Positions 11,503-23,231 of a stretch of DNA of 64,000 nt are shown here, one piece after another. The notes under the pieces were generated by a model. It was not told the origin of the DNA. It saw nothing but the letters and a program-made list of their open reading frames with translations, and did no database searches. The position numbers and the translations under genes were made by a program. This stretch comes from Cladophialophora immunda. Taxonomy: Eukaryota > Ascomycota > Eurotiomycetes > Chaetothyriales > Herpotrichiellaceae. The stretch spans positions 1-64,000 of the forward strand of contig NW_015622547.1 of assembly GCF_000835495.1 (NCBI RefSeq), written 5' to 3'. Position 1 is the first letter of the stretch. Every line of letters begins with the position of its first letter.

Positions 11503-12408
11503 TTACTCGCCCAAACATCCGTATCGCTCCATGATGAGCTTCGTCTTCAGGGAATCCTTGGCCAAAAACCAGCCTTTCTTTTGTAGCAATTCCACAATTT
11601 TCTCACGCGCCTTCAGCGCCTTCTGGAGGTCAGACGTCTTGAAAGACGCTTCAACAATAGGCTCAAGGGTCGCATCCTCCTTGCTCTTCCGAATTGGCCA
11701 AACTTCGATAGAGAGCTTGAGTCCGTCGTCCCAATTGCCTTTGAATCGCTTTGCGTGTACCGGTCCATAAACTATGGACGTTACGAGGTGGTTCCCACCC
11801 CAGTTTGGAGCATTCCAATTCTCGAATTCTTTGGGCGCACCGTCGGTAAGGAGATCGCGTGAGACTTTCGCATTGGGCAAGTCCATTCCCTCCGATCCTT
11901 CGTCGGGAACTTCAACATCGTAGCTGATGGAGAGAGTTTGCTTCTGGTATCCTACTTCAACTTGCGCCTTGTACTCTGTTGTAGTGTCGAATCCCTCTTG
12001 TTGCGCTGTCTCGAGCGCTGTATCGATATGACCTCCGGCGGTACTAGAATACTCCTCGCCAATCGAATAGCGCTTCTTGTACGTTAGCTCAAAGTTATTT
12101 TCTCCTTCTTCCTTGCGGATGCGGAGGTTCCAGCCGCTGGTGTAGATGTCTTGATCCTTAGTGTCAATAAATTGGACGTTCATCTTCTTCGTGCTCGAAG
12201 CGATATCGAACTCTGACACGATCGCGTTGCTGAGCTTATTGTTTGATCCAAGTACTTCTGACAGCTTCAGAAGGAGCTTCACCTCGTAGTCTGGGACTAG
12301 TTTTGCGGGCATGATGTTCGAGCGATTGGAAATGCCGCTGCGAAAATATGCCTGCGTCTTGTTGGACAACAGGAAGCGAGACGATGGAAGAAATGGACGG
12401 AGGGACAT
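11503..12408 (-). CDS. CYTH-like domain protein, possibly mitochondrial
   Basis: A single-exon gene of 301 residues from the ATG at 12408. After about 35 basic, Ser- and Arg-rich residues that look like a mitochondrial targeting peptide, the sequence PDYEVKLLLKL opens a CYTH-like fold, and NLRIRKEEGENNFELTYKKR and TEYKAQVEVGY provide the alternating charged strands typical of the triphosphate tunnel. CYTH proteins include thiamine triphosphatases, adenylate cyclase CyaB and inorganic triphosphatases; which activity applies here is not visible. A second in-frame ATG (MPAKLVPDY) could start a cytosolic form without the leader. Fungal proteins of this type are largely uncharacterised. Confidence 0.65.
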   Translation of the reverse strand: MSLRPFLPSSRFLLSNKTQAYFRSGISNRSNIMPAKLVPDYEVKLLLKLSEVLGSNNKLSNAIVSEFDIASSTKKMNVQFIDTKDQDIYTSGWNLRIRKEEGENNFELTYKKRYSIGEEYSSTAGGHIDTALETAQQEGFDTTTEYKAQVEVGYQKQTLSISYDVEVPDEGSEGMDLPNAKVSRDLLTDGAPKEFENWNAPNWGGNHLVTSIVYGPVHAKRFKGNWDDGLKLSIEVWPIRKSKEDATLEPIVEASFKTSDLQKALKAREKIVELLQKKGWFLAKDSLKTKLIMERYGCLGE

Positions 12409-14102
12409 CGTCGATTTCAATCCCCCGTAGCAGAGTTGGAAGAGCTGTCGGTGTTAGTTTTGATGAGCCAAGTTACTTCGTATTTACTCCTCAGCTAGTA
12501 ATCAGGTTGTTCAGCTGACCTTCGAGCACCTCTCATCAAATGAAGCCTATCCGAACCATCGTATCAAGGATTATTGCAATGATATACTTCTTGCTGCCTC
12601 ATCAACTGTTTGCAAGCGTCCGGTCGTGCATTTCACGCGAGATTGCTTTTCTACTCTCCTTTGGAGGTGTTTGATCTGTAGGAATACACCAATCAGTCTC
12701 AGCTGACTTGCGACCTTTTGGTAAGAAGACCCTATATTAAGAAGACAGGAGTGCAACCCAATACAGGTAGCACTCCTCTCCTATTGACCCACGGTAGCTG
12801 AGATTCGTTCCTTCGCTTGGCTGTTCAGGTCTATTGGTGGCAAGGCTCAGCTCGACGGTTGCCAAGGGTGGTGATGGCTTTACCAAGCCGTACTGTCCAG
12901 CCAGCTGAGTGATTACCCCTCAACCATGATATCCCTTCTTTCCTCGTTGCCATTGCGAGCAGTCGTGGGGCACCCACAGCACAAACGCTCCGGCATTGAA
13001 ATTGGCGTTGATTTGGTGTGTCATGGTATTCAAAAATCAGGAAATAAATGCGCCAATATATTAGCCTTGGCCTTTTGTTGAGGCCTCGTGTTCGGACACT
13101 GAGACTTCCACCTGACAGTGCATCGTATGAGTGAAGCTCGCTGGCAATGGAGGAGAGAAACAACAGAGCGGCTGTAGCTGGAATCTCAATTAAAATCCTG
13201 GCGACTGGATTGCTGAAGAAAAACATCAGATGGAGATAACTCATCCCAGTCTTCTACTTCTATGGCTGATCATCGGCTCTTCATCGTACAAACCACAGTG
13301 TCTAATAGCATCACCTCCGTTCAAACCCAGCACTTTTCTACCTTTTCCTATGGTTAGCGAAAACGTCTGCCGATATCACCAATTCTGAAATTGGACAATA
13401 CCTGATGTGCAAAGAAGTCTTTGGACCTCCCTCATGTGACTGGGATGTCATGAGAGGATGATTCGTTTCAAGCCTCCAGATCATACGATCCACTTCCGCA
13501 TTCGGTTGAACGACGCAGCCAGATGGGCTAGTAGATGCGACTCCTTCTTGTAGCTATTGTGTGACAAACTTCGGAAATTCTGCTTCGTGTCTTACTTGGC
13601 CGACGCAAGGCGATTTCTATCCATAGAGTGGTGCTGCTGGGACCGTCTCCTGATGGGTCGGGCCGCTTGCAGCGAGAACTTTCTTAGATCCAAAAGTTAA
13701 CGTGTGTCTTGGGTGACTTTATCAAACATAGAAAACCACGAGCTGGCGCCGGCTTAGCCAAGCCATGACAGAGGATCTCTCCATGCTATGATTTAAGACG
13801 CGACGGTGTATCGTCAGAGGTGATGCACCGCTGAAACTCTATCGGAACACTCTCATAAAACGTCAAGTCAGTAATGACTACTGTTATTGAACTGCCCCGA
13901 GCAGGTAGCGAAGGTAAAGAATCTCAGCGCATGCCCGCAAACTACGGTGTATTGAACCTGACGCTCTAGATTCTGCAAAAGTCATCGTAGGCCACCATCG
14001 CCGTTACTCTCATACCGCTGAAGACGATCAACTTGTCGTGCTTGTAAGCATACCAGATCCTCGGCGATAGTCAATGTCTCACCCAATGTCCACTAGGAAA
14101 AG
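12409..14102. other. Non-coding spacer of 1.7 kb
   Basis: I see no supported gene. A 137-codon minus-strand frame at 12831-13244 has no family marks, an unlikely composition and no splice partner. The promoters of the flanking genes presumably lie at the two ends. Confidence 0.5.
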
Positions 14103-14577
14103 ATGCCACAGGATAAGGTCCCGCTGCCGGAAACCGCTTTCCTCTCCCTCCATCCTCTCGAGCCAGTCTTACAATTTGAGACAGCAGGGGCTGCTGAAAG
14201 CTTCAGGGAAAAATGTCCATTCGCAAGAATTCTCTATCCCGTTGTAAGTTACCGCCACCTCTCGTTGTTAAAGTCCACACAACGGCGCTCTGCCACAGCT
14301 ATAATGCACACATTTTGTTCATTTAATGTTGCAGAGATGGTACAGGTTGCTCCTCAGCTCTAACGAATCTCCCATCCAGACGCATCCGAATTGGGTATAT
14401 ATCACGCTACCGAAAGGTCTGCTCGGCGTTTTCACAAAGCATGGGAGGATGGGCTTTGCATTCGAACACTATACCGACGCGAAGTTCTTCGATTGCTCGA
14501 TAAAAGGTGTCGGTGACATTCGCGAGGGATTCGATCACAAGCACTGGAAGGTATATGTGCCGAAGGAGAAATGGTAA
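14103..14577 (+). CDS. Small hypothetical protein, 127 aa
   Basis: Two exons, 14103-14243 and 14335-14577, are joined by a 91-base GTAAGT...CAG intron in phase 0, giving ILYPV/RWYRLLLSSNE. The protein has no signal peptide or membrane segment. It is fairly rich in aromatic and charged residues toward the end (GRMGFAFEHYTDAKFFDCS, DHKHWKVYVPKEKW). I do not recognise the family. The good splice signals and an uninterrupted second exon are the main support. Confidence 0.45.
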
Positions 14578-14840
14578 TGCAGCTCACACTCTCGTCGTGA
14601 ATGCTACAATATGGAGAGAGCGCAAGCACGAAATTGAAGGGCGGCACACTCTAGCATCCTCTTTGTGATTCCAATCACGGCACGATTCTTGCCGTCCAAC
14701 TGAAATACTAGCGGCCATTTTCTGTCTCTACTGTACCGGACAGACTTCATTTTATGTAGAGACATGCCGGTGCCACGATGTGCGATCTGTTCCACGCATA
14801 GGTATTTACACAGAGTATCCCGATGCAAAACGGGAATACC

Positions 14841-15770
14841 TTACAAAAATCCTCTAGTTACAGCCTCCTGAATACCTTGATACCAGATACTAGCCATCTT
14901 TTGGTAGCCAATATCGTTTGGGTGTATTCCGTCTACAAAATCACAGAGCTGAGGGCCCGTAGCACCGTGCATGTCAGCCAGTACTATCTTTCTGTGCGTA
15001 TTCAAGTGCTTCTCTACCAAGTTCGCCAGTTGTGCATTTACACGAAGCACTCGCTGCTCTGTACTGCCGTGCGCAGTCATGAGTAAAGTTGAAAGGATGA
15101 TTATGGCGTCCGGGCATCTCCCCCATAAAGTCTCCAGCATTTTACGAATTCGTTCGCCAGCTCCGTCAATTTCGAAATCTTGAATGCAGTCATTCGAGCC
15201 TGCGTTGACAGTGAAAACGTTCGGCATATGCGTCAGGAGGGATTTCTCGGCCTTCGCTAAGATTTGATCGATGCGATAACCTCGCCACCCTTCGTTTTCA
15301 TTGTTCTCCATAGATCCAGCCTTGCGTGATCCGACCATATCGATTTCGTATCCGTTCAAGAGGAGTAGCTGGCGTAGGTGACCCCGATACCCGTTTCCAT
15401 CTGTAGATCCTTGGCCGTAAGTAACAGAGCCACCTAGTGGCATTAACCGCAATGCAATCCTCCTCCGCGGGGCAGGACTGGTTCCTAGTAATGCGAGAGT
15501 GAGCACATCCCCAGTAGAAAGTCTCCCATCTTCAGCCCCATGCCATAGTTCGGCAAGTCACGTACCCATGTTTATATTCCGGGCAGTACAGGAGGTACTC
15601 TCGCGCAGTAACAAGGGGAAAAGATCCCGCCGCTTGAAGAGGGCAGTCGCCACAGAAGAGACGCCTAATGAATCCATCTCTCTTGGACATGGAGGTGCAT
15701 TGCAGTCGTCATCTCTGCTAGATGAAAAGGGTGACACGCCGGTGTATGTTACGTTGAGTGACAGAGTCAT
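14841..15770 (-). CDS. SGNH/GDSL hydrolase
   Basis: Exons 15770-15566 and 15484-14841 with one 81-base intron (GTACGT...TAG) encode 282 residues. The catalytic blocks of SGNH esterases are visible: MPLGGSVTYGQG with the nucleophile Ser in block I, a Gly in block II, VNAGSNDC as the G-x-N-D of block III, and DGIHPNDIGYQKMA with the Asp and His of block V. Such enzymes hydrolyse ester bonds in lipids or acetylated sugars. The N-terminal exon (about 68 residues) is polar and shows no clear secretion signal, so location is uncertain. It is divergent from the MmgE/PrpD gene, about 490 bases away. Confidence 0.82.
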
Positions 15771-16256
15771 AAATGGGGGCTAGATTTAGGCTCGACGTGC
15801 TGCCAAGAATGCCGAGTCTCTCGACTTAAATACTAGCCAACCATGCAATTAAGGGAACTACAATGTTTGACACGTCCACAGCATCCCAGGCGCGGACACC
15901 GGTTTGAACTTGCAAAATGCACGCTCACTATACGACTTTGTGCCACCATAGTGAAAGATTTGTGATGCAAATTGAAGCACAGGACGTGGCGTCCGTCTAC
16001 CCCGCTTAAATTGTCGGACTTCAACCCGAGGTTCATCAGAAACCATGGTCTCGTGTCATTCTGAAGCCTGTGGGCAAGCGAAAGAGGTAGCATATCTGGA
16101 GGTGATGCCAGTGGTTTGGGGAGCCACGACTGAAGCCCGCAACATTCTCCAAATTCACTGGCCGTTTGGAGATGATTCGACAGTGGTTTGTTTCCACGAC
16201 TCCAAATTCCAGAAGATCATCTGTGAAATCAACCACTACATCATTCTCGTTCGAAA
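15771..16256. promoter_or_regulatory. Shared divergent promoter region
   Basis: This 486-base gap separates the divergent SGNH hydrolase and MmgE/PrpD genes. Overlapping frames here have no family marks. Divergent placement makes shared control possible, but I see no specific operator. Confidence 0.4.
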
Positions 16257-17641
16257 ATGGCCGTGGTCGACCACACCGCTAAGCTTGCACGATTCCTCTC
16301 TCAATTGGATTATGAAGATCTCCCAGAGCAGGTTGTTGAGCAGGCAAAACGTGGGATTCTCAACAGCTTGGGCTGCGGACTGGGCTCCTCACAAGTCTCA
16401 TCAACGCAGAAAGTTCTTGGTTTGATCAAGCAGGCTGATCAAGCCAGTCTTCTTGGCCGAGTCGAGCGGGCAAGTGTGGAAGATGCTGCTCTGCTCAACG
16501 GGATTGCCCTTACAGCAGCCGATTACGATGACACGCACCTTCGAACGGTGATCCACCCTTCCGGGACACCTCTTGCGGCGCTTTTCTCATGGGCGGAGCA
16601 CCATCACTTATCAGGCAAAGAGTTCTTGCTTGCCTTTGTCTGTGGAGTTGAAGCGCAATGCGCTGTGGGGAATGCGATATCGCCTGGGCACTACCGAGAT
16701 GGGTGGTAAGCAAGCAGCACGACTGACCGACCAAGGCTTATTCTTCCAGGCACATCACAGGCACGACTGGATCATTTGGCGCTGCGGCATCTGTTGCAAA
16801 GGGACTAAAGCTTGAGCCACAGCGGTATGCGGCCGCTCTTGGCCATGCTTGCAGCATGGCAGCGGGTATCAGGGCAATGTTCGGGACAGACACAAAGACA
16901 TTGCACATGGGGAGAGCTGCACAAAACGGGATTCTTGCAGCAAATTTAGCATCCCACGGATTTGAAAGCTGTACCCGATCTATTGAATCATGGGCGAAGC
17001 TAGTATCGTCGACGGTCGATGAGCAGCTGATATCGACACTCACACAAGACAAGAAATGGCAGATCCTCGAGAACACTTTCAAGCCATACCCGTGCGGAAT
17101 CGTCATCCATCCACTCATAGATGGCTGTTTGGAGGCATTTTCAGATGACAGGGCAATCGCAGAAAAGCTGGAGGAGGTTGACGTAGTCGTGAATCCCCAA
17201 TGCGTACGGCTCTGCTCGATCAAGCATCCCCAGTCCGGTCTCGAAACCATTTTCTCGTTATATCACGGATGCGCAGTCGCACTAGTCTATGGGCATGCTG
17301 GGCCCACACAGTTCTCGGATCAGACTTGCAACGATGTTGCGATTGCTTCTGTGAGAGACAAGATCAAGGTGACAACAGATGAAGCAATTCGCGACGATGA
17401 AGCGCACTTGACGTTCACGTATCGTGGTGAATATCAGAAGAAGATTTATGTCAAGCATGCTACCGGATCCTTAGCGAAGCCTATGACAAAGTTGAGTCTC
17501 GAGGAGAAGTTCCTGGACCAAGCAGTACCAATCCTCGGACAACAGATAGCTCAAAAGGCGATTGAAGCGTCTTGGGGCCTTGAAAAGGTGGAAGACATGG
17601 CCGATTTTGCTTGCTTATTTAGTCAGGTACATCGAAGCTAG
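16257..17641 (+). CDS. MmgE/PrpD family protein (2-methylcitrate dehydratase / cis-aconitate decarboxylase fold)
   Basis: Exons 16257-16705 and 16750-17641, with a 44-base intron, give 446 residues. The N-terminal helical domain contains LTAADYDDTHLRTVIHPSG and PLAALFSWAEHH, and the joined exon boundary gives RDGWHITGTTGSFGAAASVAK, both hallmarks of the family. Later marks are HACSMAAGIRAMFGTDTK, LHMGRAAQNGILAA and FKPYPCGIVIHP. Family members dehydrate 2-methylcitrate in propionate breakdown or decarboxylate cis-aconitate to itaconate; the sequence alone does not decide between them. Lacking a leader, it is likely cytosolic. The neighbouring O-methyltransferase suggests a biosynthetic rather than a housekeeping role. 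Confidence 0.88.
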
Positions 17642-17816
17642 ATAGAGAACGGGACCGAAGGCGTATTAGGGGACCAGGATCCATCATGTGCTACCTTGAG
17701 CGTCAAGACATCCCGTAGCCTGAGCTTGTATGGCGCCTCAGCAAGGAATCGATTCAAATTCACAGGACAGATATTTGCGCCCTACTTCGTGCTTCTTCCT
17801 TTGAGTGGCTACGGAC

Positions 17817-19163
17817 TCAAGGTTGAATCACAGAGTCCCGTCGGTCATCCATAACCACTTCAAGCAATGACAGAGCGCTTCCGGCTGGCTTGCGTATCTT
17901 GATCAGTCTTAGCCTAGAATCAGTCTCAGCAAATAGACGTCTCCACTCATCCTCGTCTCTTTCCAGCGCATTGTGCATCACCATCATTTGCATGTCCCGG
18001 ATGCGCATTCGTCGCTCATCACCAATCTTGAGCATACCGTACGGCATTGTGACGTAGTCCATGATCAGAATCCTTGAGCCAGGTTTCACGGCCACCAGAA
18101 GAGCCTGCAGTATCTTCTTGGCGTATTTGTCCGCCCAGTCATGGAAGATCATTCGGAGGAAGTAAACGTCAGCGGCAACATGCTGGGGGTCCCAGAAACT
18201 GTGCTCTTGAAAGCTGATCCGGTTCTCCATGCTTGCGGGAACAATCGAGGTCGAAGGGTCTGTCGCCTGGGCGATAGTTTTCGGGAGATCCTGGACTATA
18301 CATGTGAGCGTTGGGTTTGTCTCGAGAATGGCAATACTGCCATGGCCGAGACTACCGCCAACATCGACGATTGTTGCATGGGATAGGCTGCTCCATTCAT
18401 ATGCCGACTTGATGTGTTCATGTGACAGTGGCGGTGACTTTGTGAACTGATTCATGACGGCGTGGAAATCGGCCCCAAACTCGGGGTGCTGCTCATGGTA
18501 CTCGAACATGGACAGATCCGTGTTCTTAAAAACATTGAATGCCGTCTCGTTTGGCTCTGGCGAGCCGTGGCCCCATTTGTCAATCGCATCATTGAAGCGG
18601 CTTGCAATCGGCCATCCTCGGTCACTGGAATATTTACTCAAAGTGGCAATGCCATCTTGGAGGAGAAGAAGGGATGTCTCGGTGTGCGCCACTTCGCCGT
18701 CGACCTCGAAAAAGATTCCCTTCGTCATGGCGTATCGGAGTACTCGCTTCATTTGAGATTCGTCGACGCCGGTAATCTTAGCTAACGCCGTATAAGATAT
18801 TGCTCTGTCGATTGGCACTCCTTTGGCTATAGCAAAGCGGTTGATGTATCGCAGTGCTGTAAGGTCCATGATCTGGAACATTTCAGCTGTGCCCTAGAAC
18901 ATAGACAGATGGGAACCCACACTTGCAGAGAGTCCTTGCGTCAGGACGAATTCAGGCGGAATCGCCATCAAGAGAAGATTCTGTACCGACTCAAACAAGG
19001 ACAAGCGCATATCTCTCAATTCAGCACCTCCTTGTTGCGCAGACTTTGCGTGTCCGTTCACAAGCTTGGAGCTTTCGAGCTTGCGCTGGAACAAGCCTGC
19101 CTGCACCAGGCATGTTGCAGCGAGAGTTTCAAGGTCTGAGAGGCTGGTGTTTGACAATGCCAT
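17817..19163 (-). CDS. SAM-dependent O-methyltransferase (COMT-like)
   Basis: Exons 19163-18921 and 18872-17817, with a 48-base intron (GTGGGT...CAG), give 432 residues. An N-terminal winged-helix dimerisation region (SYTALAKITGVDESQMKRVLRYAMTKG split over it) is followed by the SAM site VDVGGSLGHGSIAIL, the acidic VQDLP loop, and FLRMIFHDWAD with the catalytic His. LIMDYVTMPYGM follows. The fold and length match fungal secondary-metabolite O-methyltransferases that act on phenolic or polyketide hydroxyls. It is convergent with the MmgE/PrpD gene, 175 bases apart. A TATATA on the minus strand at 19224-19229 lies 61 bases before the ATG. Confidence 0.85.
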
Positions 19164-19735
19164 CTTGAATTTTGTTCTAGCCAGGTCAGCCACTGGTGGT
19201 CTTCATGGGGACACCTCAAAGGGTATATACAGTATATCAAAGCCATGCCCCAGCCGCTCACTCCAAGCCTTTTCGAGGAATTTGACCGCTCGACGAGCCA
19301 TATTGTCACAGAGTCCTTGCGGTACCCCGGATCACTCAACATGCATGAGAGACATGCCTCTGATGGCCAGAGCTTGCGTTTCATGATCCATATTTGTCCA
19401 GGAGGCCAATAGGCTTGTTCCGCGCGTGCCGTGCTGACATACGGCCACCCGCAACCTCGTTCCTTGCCAGATGGAGAAATCTCATCGTCTTTGACCACAG
19501 GCATGAGATCCTGTTGAAAGCCACAGATCTTGGGCACCAATGAAGCAAAAGAGATTCTGACCGCTAATGGACACGAAGAAGGGAATTGGCGACAATTTGG
19601 GCATCCGAGGTAAACCGGAATGTCTCCGTGGAGCAGCTGTTCGATCCGGGACATAAGAGTTCGCAATGCAAGCGCCATGCTTCTATTGGAAAGTGTAACG
19701 GGGACATTTTGAGGATTACACCATTTGGTATCCAT
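19058..19735 (-). other. Unexplained 225-codon ORF overlapping the O-methyltransferase start
   Basis: An ATG at 19735 opens a 225-codon frame that ends inside exon 1 of the O-methyltransferase in another frame. Its first third (ALALRTLMSRIEQLLHGDI, then YLGCPNCRQFPSSCPLAVR) looks more protein-like than a random frame, and has a CxxC cluster. The rest is Trp- and Cys-rich and less convincing. It could be the relic of the C-terminal part of a pathway regulator upstream of the methyltransferase, or chance. I do not recognise it. Confidence 0.25.
19224..19229 (-). promoter_or_regulatory. TATA-like element of the O-methyltransferase
   Basis: TATATA on the minus strand, 61 bases upstream of the ATG at 19163. 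Confidence 0.4.
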
Positions 19736-22700
19736 AGCAAGAATTCTTGAGCCTCAGATGACGCTGAGGGTGGTCAGCGAAGAATCAAAGCGCCGGCGTC
19801 GGGATTGGTGGATGAGGCGTTGCTGTACTGCTAAGGCACGTCGTTGCTATAAGTAGCTTCTGTCGGGGATCAACCCACTTAGACTGGAAAGCCAAGGGTT
19901 TCTTCGGCCCAAAAATAACTGGACGTACATGATGAAAGCCTTGAGGTGAGTCTTGTGTGAATGCGAGCGTCTAAATTTGGCGACAAAGAAGCACGGGGAA
20001 AAGCCCATTGTGGTATATGGGTACCATGCCGTTGAGCAGACCCTTGGAAATGAAGAGGTATTTGCAAGAAAATGCAAGAAGGTCCTTCAACGCCAACCTG
20101 AAAGCGGCGCATCCGCGTGTTTGCCCACCATAAATCGGCAGCTGGATTGCGGCACAAGGCTGGCAGGCGTCAGGCGAGTCGAACCACTATACGAGCCAGG
20201 CAGGCGACATTATCAGGCCCGAAGATATCATCACCAAGAGTGACAAGAGTAAATGTTCGAACCAATAAGGCACTCCACCCCACCAATCACAGATCGGATG
20301 AGAAAGTAAGCTGATACTTGTGAAGAGGTTCACAACCAGGATATCAATCGTCGCCAGGAGGTAGTCCCACAGTGGCATGCTGCCACTGAGCGTCATGTAG
20401 ACCAACATTGATGAAGTAGACATGGCCACAGCGTTCTGAAAGGTGGCTGAAACCTTGTATCCGGCCCAAGTTGGACGAGGACGACAGAGTCTAAATCCAC
20501 AAAGACATTCCATTAGCGATGCCGGTGTGCTACTTCATTCTTTCGGCACCCTTCCGTGCTGAGGAAGCCATGGTGGAACTATCGCATAATCTTCGTTTAA
20601 TGGCCTCCATATCGGATTTATTTCAACAGCGTATATGTAAAGTTCGGCCGTTGCTCTCCATAATGGATGGGTCCTTGTGTTAATTCCTGTTCTTGGGCTA
20701 TTTTCCGAAGTTGCAGATCTCCTCGTCGCTTTAGTCCGGTTTTTTGGGTCGAGGCGGTTGCGTTTTCAGATTACCCTATGACGTTGAACTGGTCATGAGC
20801 ACACAGTAAGGTGCGACTGTAGTCATAGGACTGGATCCCTTCATCCTCACAACTCGCAATAGAGAATAAGTCTGGTTCTGCTATATCGTTGTCTCCTTGT
20901 TTTCCATTACCATCTCATTCCTCTTCTTTGTGCATTTCGTCTTGGTCCCCGTCTGCAGTCTCGTGCTGTTATCCATGGTCATCCTCAGGTTCGTTCTCGG
21001 GCGAATTGAAGATCCAGAGAAGGGTTACGAATGAGCATCTCGGCTCCAGCTTCTTCGCCTGCTTTCACTTTGCTTTGGGTGTCGGTGCCATTCTCGAGAT
21101 GTTTCCACGAGGAGAATGGTATTACCTGTGGTAGGGACGGATTTCCAATAGTATTACCTCATCCACTAGAAGTCCTTGCTTAGTGCAGTGGGATCTGAGT
21201 AGTTGAAGTTGCACTTTGTAGCTCGCCAAATGCACCCTGCTCTTGATGCGGGTGCGGGAGACGCGGTTGGAACTGTGTCCGCAGTGGCCGGCTGATAGAG
21301 TTGAATTCTCTGGGTATCGGGAGGCGTTAACGAATGCTGGCCAAGCGCCTTAGTGACGGCTAGTAATCGATTTCCTGACGAGTGATGCTGAACAACTTCC
21401 GGGAAAGGGGAAAGCAGTTGCCTAAGGTAAGGCTCCTAGTTCGTAGTTGACGTCGTTGTCTCTGGCATGGTAAGGTTCGTCGCCACGGTCACGGCTTTGG
21501 CTTGGACCCTAGCCCTCGGTTGCCGCCTCCGCGAGACTGGACGCCTTGAGGGCCGAGAACGTGGCGGGTGGGGTAAGTAGAAGCTCGGGAGGTGACATTG
21601 TATTCTCAGTCTGAATAGTAACGATGATCGTACAGTCCCCGATCTTCTCCATGTTGGGGATATCCATACTCTTCCGCATTCCAGTACTGCTGTCGATAGC
21701 CCCGTGTAGGCTGCTGTCACGGGTAATATCCCTGGTGCTGCTAGGAAGCATGCTGCGACCTCTCTGCGAACCGCGGCGAACAAGGTCGCGACTGTTGAGC
21801 AGGTCCGAGCATCCCCGCGTGAGGCGGCGGCGGATGTGGGTGTTGTGGATATTGTCGCGGTGGATACCACCGTGATGGGAGTGGTCGAGCTTGTTGTTCG
21901 TAGAACGCGTGTGTGGGCATTGAGTGTACTCGTTATACTGGCCCTGGGTGTGCCTGCCTGGGGGGCGCGCACAAGGCAAGCATTACACTAGAATAATGTT
22001 GTGAGTCGTCGTAGAATTGAACACATCAATCAACCAATTGAGCTAACCAAAGGAAAAGAAGAAACAGGAGAGGATCTTTGTGTGTGAATCACTGACAAGA
22101 TACTTTGTGCCTTATGAGTTGTTCCGCTCTCAGGCAAGACTGCCATGATAGTTCTTCTCCAGGTCTGTCACAAACACATCACCTGGTTTACTTGCATTTG
22201 TATTCCGACCTTATCCATTGCTGCCTTTCGCGGCGTCACTCCCATTCTTCAAGTAAAGGGGAAATCCGATCCAACTCCTGTCTCGGGCAGACCAAGTAGT
22301 AGCAACCCGCTCCGAGAGGGGCCGAATCTGTTATCATCCGGTGTACGTGACTGGCCCGCCAAGTCCGGTTGGATGTCCTTTGTTCAGCCCTGGTTGAAAG
22401 TTATTGTGGCGGTACTCGATCCAAAGCTGCGACGCCTACATAAATCGCCTCAAACGCTTGCTGCTGTGAGATAGTACTGCTTCCTACTGACCGTAACGAC
22501 CACGCAGTGAAGCTGGCTGCGGTCCAATGAACTCCATCCCGGCCCAGCATTCCTCTCCATACAGCCAAACGACCTTGGTCTTTCCATGGTTGTTCATCCT
22601 TCAATGCCCGAGTCTCCTATCACACACCCTTAGTGCAGCAACAACTGGGGCAACGTCTATTCAGCTGGGACCAATTCGTTTGCCTTCCCTTCACCCACTC

Positions 22701-23231
22701 CATGCAGGGAGAGAGGCGTCTGCAAGCGACGGACGCTGACAGACGCCAACGGACAGTCGAATTCCTCAGCGCTTGTTGAAAATGGTGCAAAACCTTCCCC
22801 AAATGGAAGGTGAGAAATATAGATATCTAGGTGGAACAAGATCAGCTGTTTTGATTTGGTTGTGACTATCGGGACGACACGAACTGCAGTGCGTACGACG
22901 ATCGCAAGTCTACGAGAGATATTTTACATTGAATATTGGGACAAGTAGATTAGGTGGCCAATTCAACTCACAGTACTTTGCCTTTTGGCGTTTTCCAATG
23001 TTGAAGAGAGCAGAGTACATAATATCGTCGGTTCAGCCTGTACCGCCCCTCGAGTCATGGAAGATTTTAACCAGCAACCAATGCCTTAGAGAATGTTTCT
23101 TTCCAAGCCTCAGCCCGTCACGAACAGCAAAGTACCGGCAAGGAAGCCCCGATTCAAGGTGTCAGATCCTGGGTATTTCGCTGAAAACTTCTCAGGTCTC
23201 TGTAATACCAATCCTGTCGTTCATTCGGACT
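19736..23231. other. Long non-coding stretch
   Basis: No gene is supported over 3.5 kb. A 108-codon minus-strand frame at 20187-20513 is hydrophobic but has no recognisable family. A pyrimidine-rich tract at about 20880-20990 and a Ser/Thr/Arg-rich low-complexity frame at 21436-21979 (minus) look compositional. Confidence 0.45.

Noticed and set aside
20187..20513. Hydrophobic 108-codon minus-strand frame
   Set aside because: No family recognised and no supporting splice or start context.
21436..21979. Two overlapping 156-178-codon minus-strand frames rich in Ser, Thr and Arg
   Set aside because: Low-complexity composition, no motifs, and both frames open together, as expected by chance.
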